This document shows, piece after piece, positions 14,424 to 16,675 of a stretch of 16,675 nucleotides of DNA; within the stretch, counting starts at the first letter, position 1; each line of letters opens with the position of its first letter. This stretch comes from MGBC113645 sp036308445 (lineage in GTDB: Bacteria; Bacillota_I; Bacilli_A; Erysipelotrichales; Coprobacillaceae), in NCBI GenBank assembly GCA_036308445.1, contig JAXJVS010000020.1, positions 1-16,675 of the forward strand, given 5' to 3'. The notes under the pieces are model-generated. The model searched no databases. It had not been told where the DNA came from and was given only the letters and a program-made list of their open reading frames with translations. Both the position numbers and the translations under genes were made by a program.

Positions 14424-15866
14424 TTATTTGATTTCTTCTTCTTTTAAATCACTTAAATCTTCACCATTAGTAGTAATAACTCTCTTATACCAATAGAATG
14501 AATCTTTTCTATATCTATCTAATGTCTTAAGATCAAATTCTTCTCTATCTACATAGATAAATCCATATCTTTTTTTCATACCTTCATGAGTAGAAATTAA
14601 ATCTACTGCAGACCATGGATTATATCCCATCATTTCTACACCATCAGTAATAGCTAATTTAATTTGAGCAATATGTTCCTGATAATACTTAATTCTGTAT
14701 GGGTCATGAATTCTTCCATCTTCTGTTAATGTATCATAAGCTCCTAAACCATTTTCAGTTACTAACATAGGCAATCTATATCTTGAATACATTTCTCTCA
14801 TATTAGCTCTGAATCCCATAGGATCAATTTCCCATCCAAATTCAGTTTTCATTAAGTAAGGATTTTCATATCCTTTATAGAATCCTGCTTCTCCACGTGC
14901 AGTTTGTTGATCAGCACCTGGTTCAATTTCATCATCCCAGCTATTAGATGCACAAGCTGTAGAAGTTGTATAATAGTTAAATCCAATGAAATCTGGATGA
15001 GCAGCTTTCATTATTTCCATATCTCCTTCTTCAATAACTGGACATGCATCTAATTCTTCTAAATAAGCCCATACTAAATTATTATAAACACCATATACTG
15101 CAGCATCTAAATATAACCAGTTTCTAATTGCATTGTAATTTTGTGCAGCTAAGATATCTTCTGGTTTACAGCTTGCTGGATATACTAAACCAATATTTGG
15201 GGCAGGACCAATCTTAGCTCCTGGTAACATTTCATGACATAATACCATAGCTTTTGCTTGAGCTACTAATTGGTGATGATTCTGTTGATAAATTTCTTTA
15301 GTTAAGTTAGTACAACCTTCAGGTACTACTAATGTTCCAATTAATGGTCCAACTAAAGTTAACATGTTTTGTTCATTGATAGTTAACCAATATTTTACTC
15401 TATCACCAAAGTTTTCAAATAAAACTCTCGCAAATTCTAAGAACCAATCTACTGATTCTCTATTTGACCATGAACCTCTTTTATCTAATGCAGCAGGCAT
15501 ATCAAAATGGAACATAGTTACAATTGGTTCAATCCCATATTTTAAACATTCATTGATTAAATTATTGTAGTATTCGATACCTTTTGGATTAACTTCCCCA
15601 GTACCTTCTGGTAAAATTCTTGTCCATGCAATTGAGAAACGATATGTTTTAAATCCCATTTCTGCCATTAATGCAATATCTTCTTTATATCTATGATATT
15701 GATCAGCACATACTGTTAAATCTGAAGTTCCTTCAGGTACTTCTTTTACATCCTGACATGATGGTCCTTTACCATCTTCTAAGTTAGCTCCTTCTATCTG
15801 ATACGCAGAAGAGCTAGCTCCCCAAAGAAAATCTTCAGGGAAAGATTTTAATTTCTTGTGTAGCAT
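14424..15866 (-). CDS. 6-phospho-beta-glucosidase, glycoside hydrolase family 1
   Basis: A 480-residue GH1 enzyme of standard length, hydrolysing 6-phospho-beta-glucosides delivered by a PTS. Motifs are the N-terminal FPEDFLWGASSSAYQIEGA (residues 9-27), RFSIAWTRILP, acid/base E165 in LTINEQN and nucleophile E371 in VTENGLGAYD. The phosphate-binding set S425, K432 and Y434 in STHEGMKKRYGFIYVD separates phospho-glucosidases from plain beta-glucosidases. No PTS or antiterminator gene lies next to it in the window. An IS200-type element sits directly upstream in the same orientation. A TATAAT at 15901-15906 (minus) has no good -35, so expression may depend partly on read-through from the element. 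Confidence 0.93.
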   Translation of the reverse strand: MLHKKLKSFPEDFLWGASSSAYQIEGANLEDGKGPSCQDVKEVPEGTSDLTVCADQYHRYKEDIALMAEMGFKTYRFSIAWTRILPEGTGEVNPKGIEYYNNLINECLKYGIEPIVTMFHFDMPAALDKRGSWSNRESVDWFLEFARVLFENFGDRVKYWLTINEQNMLTLVGPLIGTLVVPEGCTNLTKEIYQQNHHQLVAQAKAMVLCHEMLPGAKIGPAPNIGLVYPASCKPEDILAAQNYNAIRNWLYLDAAVYGVYNNLVWAYLEELDACPVIEEGDMEIMKAAHPDFIGFNYYTTSTACASNSWDDEIEPGADQQTARGEAGFYKGYENPYLMKTEFGWEIDPMGFRANMREMYSRYRLPMLVTENGLGAYDTLTEDGRIHDPYRIKYYQEHIAQIKLAITDGVEMMGYNPWSAVDLISTHEGMKKRYGFIYVDREEFDLKTLDRYRKDSFYWYKRVITTNGEDLSDLKEEEIK

Positions 15867-15949
15867 TTTCTTATCTCCTTTTCATCAATCATATATTTTT
15901 ATTATACATGAAATATATATATAAAGACATATTTTTCCTGAAAATCATA

Positions 15950-15970
15950 ACCACTGATAAAATCAGTGGT
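15950..15970. repeat. Right-end hairpin of the IS200-type element
   Basis: ACCACTGAT and ATCAGTGGT form a perfect nine-pair stem with a three-base loop. It is the counterpart of the left-end hairpin; both share the outer ACCA...TGGT. IS200/IS605 transposases recognise such subterminal hairpins in single-stranded DNA. Confidence 0.7.
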
Positions 15971-15978
15971 ATGGACCA

Positions 15979-16071
15979 GCCCTGTAAGGGCATGTTGTTG
16001 TGCAAGTCCTTCGACCACTGAAGGCTGACAACCACAACACTTTCACATTTTACCCCTTAAAGGGGTTTTTT
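15979..16071 (+). terminator. Structured right subterminal region ending in a plus-strand terminator
   Basis: In plus-strand order there is a GCCCT/AGGGC hairpin (15979-15991). Next is an outer stem TGTTGT/ACAACA (15993-15998 with 16034-16039) enclosing CCTTC/GAAGG (16008-16024). Last is ACCCC/GGGGT (16052-16066) followed by TTTTTTCTTTTT. The last hairpin is an intrinsic terminator for plus-strand transcription, which would stop antisense RNA from entering tnpA. Whether the region is itself a small RNA is unknown; no plus promoter was found. Confidence 0.6.
16023..16036. repeat. Right arm of a 14-base inverted repeat linking both IS subterminal regions
   Basis: GGCTGACAACCACA here is complementary to TGTGGTTGCCAGCC at 16569-16582, with 13 of 14 Watson-Crick pairs and, on the transcribed strand, a G-U pair at the odd position. 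The other arm lies in the tnpA 5' untranslated region. Confidence 0.7.
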
Positions 16072-16075
16072 CTTT

Positions 16076-16543
16076 TTATTTGATTTTCTCTCCTGTAAAT
16101 GGATCGATAAATTCTTTCATGCTCATCTGATCTGAAAGCTTATCTTCCTGTAATTGATTTCTTATATAATTCTTGACTGCTTCCTCGTTATGTCCTACTG
16201 TCACACAGTAATACCCTTTTGCCCAAAACTTTCTATTCCCATATTTATACTTCATGTTTGCATGTCTATCAAATATCATCAATGTTGACTTGCTTTTCAA
16301 ATACCCCATAAATGATGATACGCTATATTTTGGTGGAATTGTTATAAGCATATGTATATGATCTGGACATGCCTCTGCTTCATGAATAACTACTCCTGGT
16401 TTTCTTTCTGCCAATGTTCTTAAAATCATTCCTATATCTTTTCTTAATTTATTATATATCACCATTCTTCGATATTTTGGTATGATGACTATATGATATT
16501 TGCAATTATATGTTGTATGTGATAATGTATTATCATCTCTCAT
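16076..16543 (-). CDS. tnpA: IS200/IS605-family Y1 transposase
   Basis: A 155-residue HUH single-strand DNA transposase of normal length. The metal-binding HUH motif is H62-I63-H64 in CPDHIHMLITIPPKYS, and the catalytic tyrosine is Y126 in EAVKNYIRNQ, followed by the Gln of the C-terminal helix. Further signatures are YHIVIIPKYRR, SSFMGYLKSKST and RKFWAKGYYCVTVG. It works as a dimer, cutting the top strand next to the end hairpins. The frame is intact, so the element may be active. The ribosome binding site GGAGGT precedes the ATG and is complementary to an upstream segment. Confidence 0.96.
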   Translation of the reverse strand: MRDDNTLSHTTYNCKYHIVIIPKYRRMVIYNKLRKDIGMILRTLAERKPGVVIHEAEACPDHIHMLITIPPKYSVSSFMGYLKSKSTLMIFDRHANMKYKYGNRKFWAKGYYCVTVGHNEEAVKNYIRNQLQEDKLSDQMSMKEFIDPFTGEKIK

Positions 16544-16549
16544 TGAGAT

Positions 16550-16617
16550 ACCTCCTTTGATTTCTATTTGTGGTTGCCAGCCACATCTATTATATCATTG
16601 GAGGTTTTTTCTCACCA
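16550..16617 (-). promoter_or_regulatory. tnpA promoter and ribosome-binding-site-blocking stem
   Basis: Minus strand: -35 TGGTGA (16612-16617), 17-base spacer, -10 TATAAT (16589-16594), start near 16582. The spacer contains ACCTCC (16600-16605), complementary to GGAGGT at the tnpA ribosome binding site (16550-16555). A TGTGG/CCACA hairpin (16569-16585) lies between them. RNA reading in from outside would fold and hide the ribosome binding site; RNA from the internal promoter lacks the complement. On the plus strand the same stem is followed by TTTTTT and could also act as a terminator. Stem-loop control of this kind is known for IS200. Confidence 0.6.
16569..16582. repeat. Left arm of the 14-base inverted repeat of the IS
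   Basis: TGTGGTTGCCAGCC, partner of 16023-16036. On the transcribed strand it is the very 5' end of the predicted tnpA mRNA, so the mRNA ends could pair with each other, as could the two ends of the excised single strand. Confidence 0.7.
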
Positions 16618-16636
16618 TCGCTTAAAGCTTTTTTAG

Positions 16637-16657
16637 ACCATGTGCATAGCACATGGT
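16637..16657. repeat. Left-end hairpin of the IS200-type element
   Basis: ACCATGTGC and GCACATGGT form a perfect nine-pair stem with loop ATA. The T-rich stretch after it on the plus strand also makes it look like a plus-strand terminator. Its distance from tnpA and its match in form with the right-end hairpin support an IS left end. Confidence 0.7.
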
Positions 16658-16675
16658 TTTCTTTTATAATAAAAA

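Larger units (their letters stand above)
15940..16660 (-). mobile_element. IS200-type insertion sequence (IS200/IS605 family)
   Basis: About 0.7 kb bounded by hairpins, without terminal inverted repeats, carrying one Y1 transposase gene. The left-end hairpin is at 16637-16657 and the right-end hairpin at 15950-15970; tnpA points from high to low coordinates. This is the layout of IS200 elements, which move as single-stranded DNA through hairpin recognition. Exact ends and target tetranucleotide cannot be fixed from one copy, and the left flank is nearly at the window edge. No tnpB is present. Subterminal regions are unusually structured: a terminator facing tnpA antisense, a ribosome-binding-site-blocking stem and a 14-base inverted repeat between both ends. 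Confidence 0.85.

Noticed and set aside
16052..16071. GGGG/CCCC hairpin as terminator of tnpA
   Set aside because: The T-run follows the stem on the plus strand, whereas on the tnpA strand the stem is preceded by A and followed by AAAATG, so it does not terminate tnpA.
1..16675. CRISPR arrays, tRNA or rRNA genes, prophage or toxin-antitoxin modules
   Set aside because: No regularly spaced repeats, cloverleaf folds or ribosomal RNA sequences were seen. The only mobile features are the IS200-type element and possibly rpn.

Overview
The window looks like chromosomal DNA from a low-GC Gram-positive bacterium (Bacillota). The base composition is very AT-rich, nearly every gene has a strong AGGAGG-type ribosome binding site, and intrinsic terminators are short GC stems followed by T-runs. 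The gene set fits a gut anaerobe of the Erysipelotrichia/Coprobacillus type, but that placement is an inference from gene content, not proven. All genes except one (the aldehyde dehydrogenase at 13013-14383) lie on the minus strand.

Layout in ascending coordinates; transcription mostly runs from high to low. (1) 1-933: start of a response-regulator gene cut by the window edge, a lipoprotein gene broken by a single-base frameshift, and a possible 25-residue membrane peptide overlapping the end of nagA. (2) 924-2722: N-acetylglucosamine-6-phosphate deacetylase with a HAD phosphatase. (3) 2808-3627: flavin-reductase-like protein with a small membrane zinc-ribbon protein. (4) 3695-7543: a thiamine operon transcribed thiM-thiE-HAD-thiD-nitroreductase. 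It sits behind a textbook TPP riboswitch and terminator, followed by a second structured leader element that partly resembles a TPP aptamer. (5) 7553-8599: Rpn-family nuclease with a glycine repeat tail. (6) 8753-11020: a three-gene unit of a large sensor-like membrane protein, a LytTR regulator and a small DUF3021-like membrane protein. (7) 11122-12018: ROK sugar kinase. (8) 12077-12869: an XRE regulator overlapping a membrane-anchored protein that seems to carry the same C-terminal domain. (9) 13013-15866: class-3-like aldehyde dehydrogenase and 6-phospho-beta-glucosidase, converging on a shared terminator. (10) about 15940-16660: an IS200-type insertion sequence with one Y1 transposase.

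How it fits together: ThiM, ThiD and ThiE make thiamine monophosphate from salvaged thiazole and pyrimidine. No ThiL is present, so the operon HAD protein is a candidate thiamine-phosphate phosphatase. NagA, the ROK kinase and the GH1 enzyme point to use of amino sugars and beta-glucosides.

The most interesting signals are not in the proteins. First, the second, TPP-like leader element has an alternative pairing that reaches to just above the thiM ribosome binding site. Second, in both tnpA and rpn an anti-Shine-Dalgarno sequence lies inside the predicted promoter spacer, so only read-through transcripts would carry it. Third, a 14-bp inverted repeat links the two subterminal regions of the insertion sequence.
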